Shown: positions 34,441-43,774, numbered from the stretch's first letter. The stretch: 64,000 nt of DNA from Caldifarciminota bacterium (GCA_016930175.1 JAFGHJ010000003.1:124001-188000), one strand, 5' to 3'. The notes: generated by a model from the sequence alone, not told the origin. Numbers and translations are program-made.

Positions 34441-36963
34441 ATGAAAGAAAAATTCAGTCCCGCATATTTGGAAATTGCCACTACATTCGATAGTAAACTT
34501 CTTGATACCCTTGAGGAAAGCGTTGGAGAAAAAAGTCGCTTTGAATACCTCAGAAGCCTTTTGTTGCGATATTTGAAACCAAGGTCTATTAAGACAACTT
34601 TTTCAGATTTTATTGCTGACCACAGCGTAAAAATATTTGTCGAGATTGATAATGAAGACCTTGCTTACATTCGGGATATATTTATTCGATTAAAAGAAGA
34701 TAAATTGTATAAAAAGGATAGGAAATTTTTGTGCGATTTATTCCTCAATGCTTTGGATAAAGGCGAGCATTTTTTTGTTATACTTTTATCTGCTTTAATT
34801 AAATTGTATCCTGGTGAACTACTGGAAGGGTTTGGGGACGCTTTAGTAATTGGTAAGAGACTGATTGATGTTATCTTGGAGGGTATTCCTGAGCAGGAAG
34901 TTGAACCTTTTGCAAGATTGGTAACAAAAGAGCCTATCTTTGTCGGGTTTCCTGCACGCAATTTAAGCATAGGAGATTTGGGTCGCTTTCTCGCTCGTTT
35001 TGGTTTCACCCCTTCTGTGTTTACCAAAATACATGATCTTTTGATAGAGGATTTTACCGAAAGAGAATCCGGTGATATCGTTTCCCTTTTCAAAAATTCC
35101 GAGATAACCAGCACGCAGGCTTTAAGAAATTTTCCTTTCGGAGATTTTTTTATGCCTTCGATGAGCACATTACAAAATCTGGCAAAAATTTCTTCTCAGA
35201 AGTCTGCAAAATCAAAAAGGAAGTTAATGGACAGAGATAGAGTTCTTGATGGAAAAGATATGAAAGTCAGGGAAGAGACCAACAAATTTCTACAAAAAAG
35301 TCTTAATAAACTTCAGACTTTGATAGATGTGAAGAATCAAGATTTATCTATAGCACTTACAAAAGTGCAGGAAGAGATTACGAAGCTTGAGGAAACATTA
35401 AAGTTGCACCTCAGGATGGTTCAGGAACTTAAGGACACGAGTGGAGTACTAAAAGACGAAATTGACCAGAATAGGGTTCTTCAAGGTATAAAACCGCAGG
35501 ACATAGTTTCTATGTTGCCTCCTGTCCCGTCATGGGCAATTGAGAAGACTGTAATAGAGTTCTGGAAGGCGCAGCCTTTTCTGGCTATTACAAGTCCGGC
35601 TTCTGAAAAAGCAATAATTCATTTTTTACGTAAGACAGAACGAGCAACTAAAGACAACCAGCTTTTTTCTAAGTTGACTTCAAATTCGAAGAGATCGTTT
35701 ATGCCGGATGTTAAAAAAGTAATATATAATTACAAGTCAGTTTTTTACGAAATACTTGAAGTTATATATATTCGTGATATTATTAACAACATGATTGAGA
35801 TATGGCCTCCTTCCGTTGATTTTGATAATGCGAGGTCAAGAAGAAACGGAGACAAAATAATTCATCTCGTTGGTCTTAATTTACTGCAGAAAGGGAAATT
35901 TTATAGATTCTCTAAGGCGGGTAAGATTGAACCCAAAATAGATAAGGAGAATATAGAATTAAAGGCTGAAGTCTCTAAGGTTCTCCGAAAGAAGTTTTCC
36001 TCTCTGGTTTCCACGCTTGTTTATGATATAAGAGGTTCTACTTTTATGTCTCATCGGTTAAGAGATGCCGAAAGAGAAAGATCCATTATTTCTTTATTTC
36101 AGTCGAATATTTTTGAAGCTTCCAAAAAGGGTTCTTCTTTCATATTAAAAGATACCGGAGACGGCGGAATTTTATGGTTTGGGAGTAATTCTCAAAAGCT
36201 TTATAGAAATATTTATAAAACTTCCCGGACGAGATCAGGTTCGATTGTACGTTATTCCACTGCTCTTGAAGATGAGTTCAATCTTTTGCCGCATATGAAT
36301 AGCGGAGAGATGGCTATAAGAACGGCTTTAAATATGGTCAAAGCTGCAGAAAAATTTGTTAAGGAAAATTACGTAAAGTACCGGGGATGGTTTGGAGAAA
36401 TAACGGAAAAGGAAATTTTCCATGAGGGGATTACTTATGCGTTGCTGCCGCCTCAGTTTAAATCCTTGTTTAGACTGGGTGTTGGAATTGCCAGCGGTAG
36501 CCCGGGTAAAGATTTAATCTTTACCCCAAATGCTTTTGGCGACCCGGATTTGAATGGTATTCTTGTCGATGAGGCGGCATTGCTCTCTTCCGGCAGGAGT
36601 CCTGAGAGGTCGGTTATATTAATAGACAACAACACATTGATAAATCTAATGCTTAATTGTGATGATTATTTGCTTACTGAACCACTCAAAAAAGGAGATT
36701 CCGAAAAGGAAATCGTCAACAAACTACTTTATATATTAAAAGCAGAAGATAAAGATCGCTCGTTTTTCTTCGACGGTTTCAGCGTTTCACCTGTTGGTGT
36801 TTACTATTTAGATGAACAAGATAAAAGAAAAGCATTAAGATTCGAACTCCCTCAAGATTTTAATTTTAACATCAATGAAAAGGGAGAACTTAAGATTAAA
36901 AAAGAAAGAGTTAAAATAATATACGAAGTTTTGCCCGAGGAAAAGGATGAAGAGCAAGGTTAA
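34441..36963 (+). CDS. large class III adenylate/guanylate cyclase-like protein
   Basis: 840 residues. The N-terminal ~250 residues are helical and unrecognised; a coiled coil follows at ~270-345. From ~520 a class III nucleotidyl cyclase pattern appears: VYDIRGSTFM with metal Asp529, DTGDGGILWFG with Asp574, a 60-residue insertion, RLGVGIASG, and FGDPDLNG with Asn705. The arginine four residues after this Asn, needed for transition-state stabilisation in classical enzymes, is Val709, so activity is uncertain. No signal peptide or membrane helix is evident. Placed between pyrC and a GAF-GGDEF gene with overlaps, it is probably co-expressed with both. Confidence 0.72.
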   Translation: MKEKFSPAYLEIATTFDSKLLDTLEESVGEKSRFEYLRSLLLRYLKPRSIKTTFSDFIADHSVKIFVEIDNEDLAYIRDIFIRLKEDKLYKKDRKFLCDLFLNALDKGEHFFVILLSALIKLYPGELLEGFGDALVIGKRLIDVILEGIPEQEVEPFARLVTKEPIFVGFPARNLSIGDLGRFLARFGFTPSVFTKIHDLLIEDFTERESGDIVSLFKNSEITSTQALRNFPFGDFFMPSMSTLQNLAKISSQKSAKSKRKLMDRDRVLDGKDMKVREETNKFLQKSLNKLQTLIDVKNQDLSIALTKVQEEITKLEETLKLHLRMVQELKDTSGVLKDEIDQNRVLQGIKPQDIVSMLPPVPSWAIEKTVIEFWKAQPFLAITSPASEKAIIHFLRKTERATKDNQLFSKLTSNSKRSFMPDVKKVIYNYKSVFYEILEVIYIRDIINNMIEIWPPSVDFDNARSRRNGDKIIHLVGLNLLQKGKFYRFSKAGKIEPKIDKENIELKAEVSKVLRKKFSSLVSTLVYDIRGSTFMSHRLRDAERERSIISLFQSNIFEASKKGSSFILKDTGDGGILWFGSNSQKLYRNIYKTSRTRSGSIVRYSTALEDEFNLLPHMNSGEMAIRTALNMVKAAEKFVKENYVKYRGWFGEITEKEIFHEGITYALLPPQFKSLFRLGVGIASGSPGKDLIFTPNAFGDPDLNGILVDEAALLSSGRSPERSVILIDNNTLINLMLNCDDYLLTEPLKKGDSEKEIVNKLLYILKAEDKDRSFFFDGFSVSPVGVYYLDEQDKRKALRFELPQDFNFNINEKGELKIKKERVKIIYEVLPEEKDEEQG

Positions 36964-38494
36964 AGGAATCGGAGAAATTTTAAAAGCGATCAATTCGCCT
37001 GATGTTGATATCGACGAGGTGCTTGCGCTGATAATGAAAGATGTTTCTCGTCTTCTTGATGCGGAAGCCTGGTCATTACTTCTTTTAGATAGAGATAGAG
37101 AGGAGCTTATTTTTAAAGAGGTAATAGGCGAGAAAAAGTCCGAATTAGAGGGTAAAAGGATGCCGATTGATAAAGGTGTTGTGGGATGGACGGTAAAAAA
37201 TAAAAAGCCGGCAATTGTTACCGACCCTTATAAAGACAAAAGATTTTTCCAGAATATTGATAAGCAGACGGGTTTTATAACTAATACTATTCTTTCCGTT
37301 CCTTTACTAAGCAAAGGAAAGATATTGGGTATAATAGAAGCTATAAATAAGAAAGACAAAACCCCTTTTAATGATGAAGATTTGAATTTGGTTAGCAATT
37401 ACGCGGAACACGCAGCTATCGCTCTCGAGAATGCAAATTTGGTTCAGAATCTAAAAGCAAAGGTTGGCCAATTAACGCTTATTTTTGACATTAACAAAAC
37501 TATTACCTCCATTCTTAATTTGGAAAGGCTTTTAAAAAAGAGCGCAGAATTGATTCAAAAAGCATTTGATTATTATTTTGTAGGAATAGCTCTCGAAGAA
37601 GGTTCTGATGTTATACTTAAAGGATTTTCCGCAAAAGGGAAAATTGAGCCGGAGAAAAAAATACGAAAGAGTAAAGGTCTTGTCGGTAAAGTATTGAAAG
37701 CAGAAGAAATGGTAATTTGTCAGAATACGGAAAAAGAGAAAACTTTTAAAGATTTTAGTGATAAGTTTAAGTCTGAGATGGTTGTACCCATTGAGAAGGG
37801 GGAAAAGCTAATTGGGGTAACGATTATAGGTTCTCCGGAGAAATACGCTTTTAATAAAGAAGAATCTAAAATCATAAAAGAAGTTTCCTATCAGTTAGGT
37901 ATAGCTATTGATAATGCAAGACTTTATGAGAAAATAAGATTGGCGACAATTACCGATGAACTAACTGGTTTATACAATTCACGGTATTGCAATGAATATT
38001 TGCCTTCTATAGTGGAAGAATGGAACAAGACAGAGGAAAAGGGAGCTGTGATTTTTATGGATCTTGACCATTTCAAAAATATAAATGATAGTTATAATCA
38101 TTTGATTGGGAGTAAGTTGTTACGTCAGGTAGGCAAGGAAATTCAGAGCAAAATAGAGAATGGAACACATGTGGGTATTAGATATGGGGGAGATGAGTAT
38201 GTTATAGTCTTGCGTCAGGTGGATTTAGAAGGGGCAATTGGATTTACTAAAATGCTTAAAGACTCAATATCAAAGAAGAAATTTCGCATAGAAGATGAAA
38301 AGAAAATAATAGAAGTTCAAATTAAAGCAAGTTTCGGGATAGCTTGTTATCCATCGGATAGTGAAAATTTCTATGATTTGCTTCGGCTTTCGGATCTTGC
38401 AATGTACTATGTTAAAGGCAGGGGCAGAAACAATATAGCTTATATAAATGTAGAAAAAGCAATTTCATTGATTGATGAGTCAGAAAATACTTGA
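36947..38494 (+). CDS. GAF-GAF-GGDEF protein (putative diguanylate cyclase)
   Basis: 515 residues: GAF1 (~10-165, LLDAEAWSLLLLDRDREELI), GAF2 (~170-330) and a GGDEF domain (~335-500) with DLDHFKNIND and the active-site variant GGDEY (414-418). An upstream RxxD inhibitory site is not seen. GGDEF domains make c-di-GMP; Tyr in place of Phe is unusual but does not remove the catalytic acids. The gene starts 17 bases inside the end of the cyclase-like gene, so two second-messenger-type proteins are translationally coupled. Confidence 0.88.
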   Translation: MKSKVKGIGEILKAINSPDVDIDEVLALIMKDVSRLLDAEAWSLLLLDRDREELIFKEVIGEKKSELEGKRMPIDKGVVGWTVKNKKPAIVTDPYKDKRFFQNIDKQTGFITNTILSVPLLSKGKILGIIEAINKKDKTPFNDEDLNLVSNYAEHAAIALENANLVQNLKAKVGQLTLIFDINKTITSILNLERLLKKSAELIQKAFDYYFVGIALEEGSDVILKGFSAKGKIEPEKKIRKSKGLVGKVLKAEEMVICQNTEKEKTFKDFSDKFKSEMVVPIEKGEKLIGVTIIGSPEKYAFNKEESKIIKEVSYQLGIAIDNARLYEKIRLATITDELTGLYNSRYCNEYLPSIVEEWNKTEEKGAVIFMDLDHFKNINDSYNHLIGSKLLRQVGKEIQSKIENGTHVGIRYGGDEYVIVLRQVDLEGAIGFTKMLKDSISKKKFRIEDEKKIIEVQIKASFGIACYPSDSENFYDLLRLSDLAMYYVKGRGRNNIAYINVEKAISLIDESENT

Positions 38495-40043
38495 AAGGTA
38501 TCCCAGTTTAAAATTTCCGGTAACCTTAGCTAAAGTTGACAATCAGTATACGTCTCTTCAAAATAGTTTGCCTCCCAAGAGTTCGGTAGAATTTCTTGAT
38601 TTAGGAGACGCTGAAGGGCGTAGAACTTACGAGAGGACACTGGTTTTCCTTCTTGATTATATTTCTAAAAAAAGAGAAGTTACTATTAAGATAGAACATT
38701 CATACGGTAACGCTATATTTGGTAGATGCCTTAAGGGAAATCTGAATCTAAGATCGGTTAAGAAGGAAATGCAGGATTTAGTAAAAAAGAATAAGAATAT
38801 AGATAGAGCAATGCTTCCGAAATTGGAAGCATTGCATTATCTTTCCGGCAGGGAAGATGATATAAACATTCTTAAAAATCTTGCGGCGTCCTATATTCCT
38901 GTTTATAAAATCGATGGATTTTCTGCCTATTTTGCCGGACCTCTTTTGCCGAATACTAGCTTTATTTCTACTTTCGATCTGAAACCGGTAAAAGGAGGAT
39001 TTTTATTGATCCTTCCTTCTAAAGAAGATCCGTTAAGTGTTGGATACGTTGAAGAAAGGAAAAAACTTTTTAATGCTTATAGAGAGGCAGAAAAAGAAGC
39101 GGAAATACTAAAGATATGGAGTGTTTCTCAGCTTAATCAATACATTATACGAGGAGAAATATCTGAGATTCTGAAGATTGCAGAGGTCATCCATAGTGAG
39201 AAGATAACAGGAATTTGCAAACAAATTGTTCAAAAAAGGAGAAAAATTCAGGCCGTTTTAGTTGCTGGTCCTTCTTCTTCCGGGAAAACAACCTTTTCCA
39301 AAAGACTTGGCATTCATTTACGCTTGCATGGCATCGAGCCTATTTATGTATCTCTTGACGATTACTTCCTTGAGAGAGATAAAACTCCTTATTATAAAGA
39401 CGGTACACATTTCTTTGATGCTTTTTCCGCATTGGATATTAATTTGTTCAGAAAACATATAAATGATCTATTAAAGGGAAAGAAAACCGAAAGGATATAT
39501 TTTAATTTTAAAACTGGTAAAAGAGAAAAAAGCACCGGAATTATCGAGCTTAAAAAGAATAATATTCTTATTATCGAGGGACTACATTGCTTTAATCCGG
39601 CTTTGATTAAAAATATTCCGCTGGAAACTTTTCATATATATGTTTCCCCCTTAACTCAGGTAAATATTAACAGGGTTAATAGAATCCCGACCAGAGATCT
39701 TAGACTTTTAAGAAGAGTTTTCAGAGACACCAGATATAGGGGATATAACGCAGAATATACTTTAAAAAAATGGGAGTCGGTAAAAGATGGGGAAGAACAA
39801 TTTGTTTTTCCATATCAGGAAAGAGCCGATGTAATGTTTAATTCGTCACTTGTTTATGAGCTTGCGGTCTTGAAGGTTTTTCTCGAAACACCTTTGAGGT
39901 GTGTCCCGACCAGTTCTCCTTATTATTGCGAGGCTCTTAGACTTTTAAATTTCCTTGATCATTTTCTTAATATCCCGGAAAAAGAAATACCTCAAACTTC
40001 AATACTTAGGGAATTCATAGGTGGGAGTACATTCCTTTATTGA
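38475..40043 (+). CDS. uridine-kinase-like protein with ThrRS-type N-terminus
   Basis: 522 residues from the ATG at 38475 (a TTG directly before it is the other option). The N-terminal ~200 residues resemble the TGS/second additional domain of threonyl-tRNA synthetase (LEALHYLSGREDDINILKNL), and the C-terminal half is a uridine/phosphoribulokinase fold with Walker A GPSSSGKTTFSKRL (from ~265), VSLDDYFLERD and IIEGLHCFNP. This architecture is known in Thermotoga-type nucleoside kinases. It ends an operon that begins with de novo pyrimidine genes, which supports a salvage role. Confidence 0.87.
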   Translation: MSQKILERYPSLKFPVTLAKVDNQYTSLQNSLPPKSSVEFLDLGDAEGRRTYERTLVFLLDYISKKREVTIKIEHSYGNAIFGRCLKGNLNLRSVKKEMQDLVKKNKNIDRAMLPKLEALHYLSGREDDINILKNLAASYIPVYKIDGFSAYFAGPLLPNTSFISTFDLKPVKGGFLLILPSKEDPLSVGYVEERKKLFNAYREAEKEAEILKIWSVSQLNQYIIRGEISEILKIAEVIHSEKITGICKQIVQKRRKIQAVLVAGPSSSGKTTFSKRLGIHLRLHGIEPIYVSLDDYFLERDKTPYYKDGTHFFDAFSALDINLFRKHINDLLKGKKTERIYFNFKTGKREKSTGIIELKKNNILIIEGLHCFNPALIKNIPLETFHIYVSPLTQVNINRVNRIPTRDLRLLRRVFRDTRYRGYNAEYTLKKWESVKDGEEQFVFPYQERADVMFNSSLVYELAVLKVFLETPLRCVPTSSPYYCEALRLLNFLDHFLNIPEKEIPQTSILREFIGGSTFLY

Positions 40044-40095
40044 TCTTAAGTGGGCCAATAAAACTTAAAGAAAGAAATATATAATATTACTTTAC

Positions 40096-40113
40096 TATAA
40101 TCTGAAGATTATA
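40096..40113. terminator. possible bidirectional hairpin between convergent genes
   Basis: A perfect 7-base-pair stem (TATAATC, loop TGAA, GATTATA) lies between the convergent kinase-like and receiver genes. It is AT-rich and has no clear T run, so it is a weak terminator candidate. Confidence 0.3.
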
Positions 40114-40125
40114 ATGTTTACACGC

Positions 40126-40524
40126 TTAGGTATCTGTGCTCGGTTCTTCTCTAATTGCGTTTTTTTCTAATAGCCGAACTACTTTAATCCATAGGTGCTC
40201 TAAATCCGGGGGTTTGGTTACAAAATCGACGTCCAATTTGCCTTTAGCTATAATATCAACATCTTCTTTTAAATCTTCGTACGCCGTACATATAATTACC
40301 GGAAATTTGTAAGCTCGTTCAATTAAACTCCGGAGAATTTCTAACAGATGCTTACTTTCCATTTTAATACTAAGTACAATAAGATGGTAATCGTTTTTAC
40401 CAAGCTTCTTTGCGGCTTCAAAGGCGCTTTCTGCGGTATCTACTTTATAACCCTTAAGTTTAAAAAACTCCCTTAATAAATATAAAACAGAGGGAATGTC
40501 TTCAGCTACTAAGACTCTAGCCAT
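40126..40524 (-). CDS. atypical (pseudo-)receiver domain protein
   Basis: 132-residue stand-alone receiver domain: VLVAEDIPS with Glu8/Asp9, ICTAYE with the conserved Thr, and VTKPP with the conserved Lys. The phospho-acceptor position reads LIVLSIKM, giving Ser52 in place of Asp, so classical phosphorylation is not possible. Such proteins act as protein-interaction modules. A GGAGGGGG site precedes the ATG. It is divergent from the NtrC-type regulator and may act with it or with the upstream cyclases; this is inference. Confidence 0.85.
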   Translation of the reverse strand: MARVLVAEDIPSVLYLLREFFKLKGYKVDTAESAFEAAKKLGKNDYHLIVLSIKMESKHLLEILRSLIERAYKFPVIICTAYEDLKEDVDIIAKGKLDVDFVTKPPDLEHLWIKVVRLLEKNAIREEPSTDT

Positions 40525-40701
40525 TTCCCCCTCCCGAATAAAATAAAAGATTTAAATTAGTATTTTTTTTGAATTGTATCATTATATTTAATTATACTAT
40601 AAAAAAAATATTCCAGCACCTAAGATATTGATGTACGCATAGATAAAAGGTAAAACAAGTCTATATTTGTTGCAATTGTAATGAACAGGTGTAGAATATA
40701 C

Positions 40702-40729
40702 TTGACAAAGGAATTCTCCTGTATAAATT
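40702..40729 (+). promoter_or_regulatory. promoter of the NtrC-type regulator
   Basis: TTGACA (40702-40707), 16-base spacer, TAAATT (40724-40729), 45 bases before the ATG at 40775, which has a GAGGAGG site. The rest of the 250-base divergent gap shows no gene. Confidence 0.6.
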
Positions 40730-40774
40730 AAATTAGAGTGAATGAAGCTATAAGATATATGCTGAGGAGGCATT

Positions 40775-42148
40775 ATGTCGGATAAGGTGCTCATTGTTGA
40801 TGACGATGAAAAGCTTTTAAAGATACTGAGCGAGGCGTTAGAAAAAGAAGATTTTGTTGTATCAACTGCTGCAAGTGCAGGGGAAGGACTCGAAAGATTT
40901 AAGGAAATTGATTTTGATGCTGTTTTGGTCGATCTTGTCCTTCCGGATATGGATGGAATAGAACTCCTAAAAACAATACGGAACATCGATTCCGATTTTC
41001 CTGTAATAATGATAACGGGGCATGCTTCCGTTGATCTTGCTGTAAAAGCGATGCGTATGGGGGCTTTTTATTTCATCGAAAAGCCCGCCTCTACAAAAGC
41101 TATAATGGAAATACTTAAAAGAGCTATTGAGCAGAAAGAATTAATATTGAGCTATCAATCTTTAAAGAAGACGGCAGAGGAGAAATTTCGTTTTTCGGGA
41201 ATAATAGGAAAAAGCAAACAAATGCAAGAGATCTTTGAGCTAATCGAACGTATAGCTTCCGCTGAAGCAACGGTACTAATTCAGGGGGAATCAGGAACCG
41301 GCAAGGAATTGGTCGCGAAGGCGATACATTTTAATTCTCCTCGAAAAGAAAACCGGTTTGTTGCCATAAACTGTAGTGCTCTACCCGAAACCCTGCTTGA
41401 AAGTGAATTATTTGGATATGAAAGGGGAGCCTTTACGGGAGCTAATAAGAAAAAGAAAGGTCTTTTCGAAATTGCTCATAAAGGTACAATATTTCTTGAT
41501 GAAATAGTAGAGACTTCGCCTGCGTTCCAGTCGAAGTTGCTCCGGGTGTTAGAAGATAAGACTTTCTACCCGGTAGGATCTACAGAGGAAAAGAAAGCCG
41601 ATACAAGAATTCTCGCAGCCACTAACAGAGATATCGAAGATTCAGTAGCAGGAGGAAGGTTCAGAAAAGATCTCTATTATCGTCTCAATGTGGTTAAAAT
41701 ATCTTTGCCCCCTCTACGGGATAGAAAAATCGATATCCCATTACTCACTCAGAATTTCTTAAAAACCTATGCCGATAAAAACCGCAAAGATATTGTAGGG
41801 GTTTCTGACGAGGCAATGGAAGTATTGATGCGTTACTCCTGGCCGGGAAATGTCCGCGAGCTTGAAAATGCGATTGAACGAGCTGTTATCCTGTGTCAGG
41901 ATCAAACTATACGCGCGGAACATTTGCCGGAGAGAACAAGTAGAAGCGAAGAACTCGAACCTTCAAATATTCTTGAATATGATATGGCAAAAGATTCTTT
42001 TGAGAAAAAATATCTTAGAAACTTATTGAAACACACGGAAGGAAATGTTACTGACGCATCAAAAATTGCGCAGATGACCAGACAGAATATTTATCTTAAA
42101 CTCAAAAAATACGATATTAATCCCAAAGTTTATTATCCGAGAGAATAA
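40775..42148 (+). CDS. NtrC-family sigma-54-dependent response regulator
   Basis: 457 residues: receiver (1-120; Asp9-Asp11 acid cluster, phospho-acceptor Asp53, Thr81, Lys103), sigma-54 AAA+ domain with Walker A GESGTGKE (171-178), the sigma-54-contacting GAFTGA (218-223) and RLNVVKISLPPLRDR, then a Fis-type helix-turn-helix (GNVTDASKIAQMTRQNIYLK). Walker B reads FLDEIVE where FLDEIGE is usual. It activates sigma-54 promoters; its kinase is not in the window and I found no -24/-12 element nearby. Confidence 0.95.
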   Translation: MSDKVLIVDDDEKLLKILSEALEKEDFVVSTAASAGEGLERFKEIDFDAVLVDLVLPDMDGIELLKTIRNIDSDFPVIMITGHASVDLAVKAMRMGAFYFIEKPASTKAIMEILKRAIEQKELILSYQSLKKTAEEKFRFSGIIGKSKQMQEIFELIERIASAEATVLIQGESGTGKELVAKAIHFNSPRKENRFVAINCSALPETLLESELFGYERGAFTGANKKKKGLFEIAHKGTIFLDEIVETSPAFQSKLLRVLEDKTFYPVGSTEEKKADTRILAATNRDIEDSVAGGRFRKDLYYRLNVVKISLPPLRDRKIDIPLLTQNFLKTYADKNRKDIVGVSDEAMEVLMRYSWPGNVRELENAIERAVILCQDQTIRAEHLPERTSRSEELEPSNILEYDMAKDSFEKKYLRNLLKHTEGNVTDASKIAQMTRQNIYLKLKKYDINPKVYYPRE

Positions 42149-42158
42149 AGGAGGAATA

Positions 42159-42641
42159 ATGAAAAAATTGTTTTGTGTATTATTTCTTTTGTTGTTAATT
42201 AAATGTGCTTCTCCTGGAGATATTAATATGTTGTCCGCAGAGGCGACAGGTACATCACGGGATTCTCAGCTTGCCATAGATAAAGCAAAAATGGATGCTA
42301 GAGTCGAAATGACTCAGCAGCTTAACGCTTATGTTCAGGCGTTAATAAAAAAATTCGATGAAGAAGTCGGTATAACCGAAGATTCGGAACTTCTCGGCTT
42401 GTATTCAAAAACCGCTAAAATAGTTGTTGATCAATCTCTGGTGGGCTCTCATATTAAGAAAAAAGATGTAAAACAGGACGGAGAGATATATAAAGCAACC
42501 GTTGTAATGGAAGCCCCTCTAGGTCAGGCAAGAAAAAGACTTCTTGAACAGATAAAAGCCAGTGATGCTCTTTATGGAAGATTTGAAAAGTCCGAGTCTT
42601 TTAAAGAGCTCAAGGAAGAAGTAGAAAGAGAATCAGAATAA
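42159..42641 (+). CDS. LPP20-like lipoprotein
   Basis: 160 residues: signal peptide with lipobox-like LLIK-Cys16, then an LPP20-type domain recognised by EATGTSRDSQLAIDKAKMDA followed by RVEMTQQL, a pattern of conserved Ala/Asp positions in this outer-membrane lipoprotein family. Lys before the Cys is atypical for a lipobox. Function of the family is unknown. It follows the regulator by ten bases with a GGAGG site and is likely co-transcribed. Confidence 0.78.
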   Translation: MKKLFCVLFLLLLIKCASPGDINMLSAEATGTSRDSQLAIDKAKMDARVEMTQQLNAYVQALIKKFDEEVGITEDSELLGLYSKTAKIVVDQSLVGSHIKKKDVKQDGEIYKATVVMEAPLGQARKRLLEQIKASDALYGRFEKSESFKELKEEVERESE

Positions 42642-42653
42642 ATTTAGTTATTT

Positions 42654-43643
42654 TTAATGAATCAATAGGGAATCTGCGGCTTCTCTATCCAAGGATGCGA
42701 CTTCTTTCTCTGTAATTTCCCCTTTTTTTGTTTTTACACTGACTTTTGCGCTTTCTTCATCTCTTTTTTTTGTGTATCTAACACATATCGAAGCAGAGGT
42801 ATTTATGTCTTTAGGATTATTGCTGTTTTTAAGCAAAGCCAGGGGGCTTCCAAACCCTATTCCTTCAATTAATAAATCGTTTTTACCGGCGAGTTTTTCA
42901 ATTATTTGATTTTCCTTCTCGTTCCTTCCCACGATTAACTTGGTTCCGCTTTTGAGTCTAAAATGACGTCCGAAGCGAAGTAGTTGTAATTCAGATATGC
43001 TGTCTTCGTTATGTTCGAACGCGTCGCTTAATCTAATTGAAAAACCGAGATCTGCGAGGCAGCAGCCGCCTGCCGGAGAAGGAAAATCCTTTATTCCAAG
43101 TTCTTTTGCTTTTTGTATCTGGGGTTTTCTGCTTTTACCCTCAAAAGCGAAAAAGCTTTCTCTTTTGACCCATTCTTTCTCTTCGGGCATGGTGGGAGGT
43201 AGCAGTTTTGCCGAAAGGGGACGAAGAAGAAGACCATAAACTTCTGCTTCTTTTTCGATTAACTCCATAGCTTTCTTTCTTTGACTCATAGGACGCTGTC
43301 CCAGGACCTCTCCGCTTACAAGGAAAGACGCTCCGATTTCTTTCATGAAATTATGCGCTTTTTTCATCATGAAAATCTTACAGTCTAAACACGGATTCAT
43401 ATTTTTTCCGTAGCCATGTTTTGGGTTTTTGACTATTTCTATATAATCTGTTCCTCCGCGGAAAATTTCTATTGGAATATTTAATTTATGCGCAGTTTGC
43501 ACCGCCTTAATTTGTTTTTCATCTTCGATATAGTTAAAAGGCAGAACAAAATGGAACGCGATAACATCTATTCCCTGATTTTGAATGAGTTTAACGGCTA
43601 ATATACTGTCCAGTCCGCCCGAAAATAAAACTACAGCTTTCAT
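42654..43643 (-). CDS. PP-loop ATPase, tRNA thiolation-like
   Basis: 329 residues: PP-loop SGGLDS (8-13), NPCLDCKIFM (Cys85, Cys88) and AGGCCLAD (Cys194, Cys195), then a C-terminal domain resembling the NFACT-R/DUF814-type RNA-binding module (LLRFGRHFRLKSGTKLIVGR). The PP-loop adenylates a substrate, and three cysteines in these places suggest an Fe-S cluster or persulfide chemistry as in ThiI/MnmA/TtuA-type enzymes. The exact tRNA position modified cannot be read. A repeat gap separates it from mnmA. Confidence 0.78.
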   Translation of the reverse strand: MKAVVLFSGGLDSILAVKLIQNQGIDVIAFHFVLPFNYIEDEKQIKAVQTAHKLNIPIEIFRGGTDYIEIVKNPKHGYGKNMNPCLDCKIFMMKKAHNFMKEIGASFLVSGEVLGQRPMSQRKKAMELIEKEAEVYGLLLRPLSAKLLPPTMPEEKEWVKRESFFAFEGKSRKPQIQKAKELGIKDFPSPAGGCCLADLGFSIRLSDAFEHNEDSISELQLLRFGRHFRLKSGTKLIVGRNEKENQIIEKLAGKNDLLIEGIGFGSPLALLKNSNNPKDINTSASICVRYTKKRDEESAKVSVKTKKGEITEKEVASLDREAADSLLIH

Positions 43644-43661
43644 AAATATAAGTAAAGTTGG

Positions 43662-43774
43662 TCCGTGGGTCGGTTAGTCCGTTGGTCTGTTTTAAAAAAC
43701 TCACCAACCCACCCACTCACTAACGCACTAACAGATTTCAATTTGTATTTTTTCATTTTGATATTTGATTTTTG
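43662..43774. repeat. intergenic mosaic of dispersed modules (mnmA gap)
   Basis: The block GTTGGTCCGTGGGTCGGTTA to CGCACTAACA (43662-43733) matches, as an inverted copy, 46772-46847. The 43738-43774 word is the CAAATATCAAAATG module beginning seven bases after the mnmA stop in sense orientation and almost identical to 27663-27700. No gene is seen. Confidence 0.75.

Noticed and set aside
40775-42148. Loss of function of the NtrC-type regulator because Walker B reads DEIV instead of DEIG
   Set aside because: The catalytic Asp and Glu, Walker A and GAFTGA are intact, so the substitution alone does not indicate inactivity.
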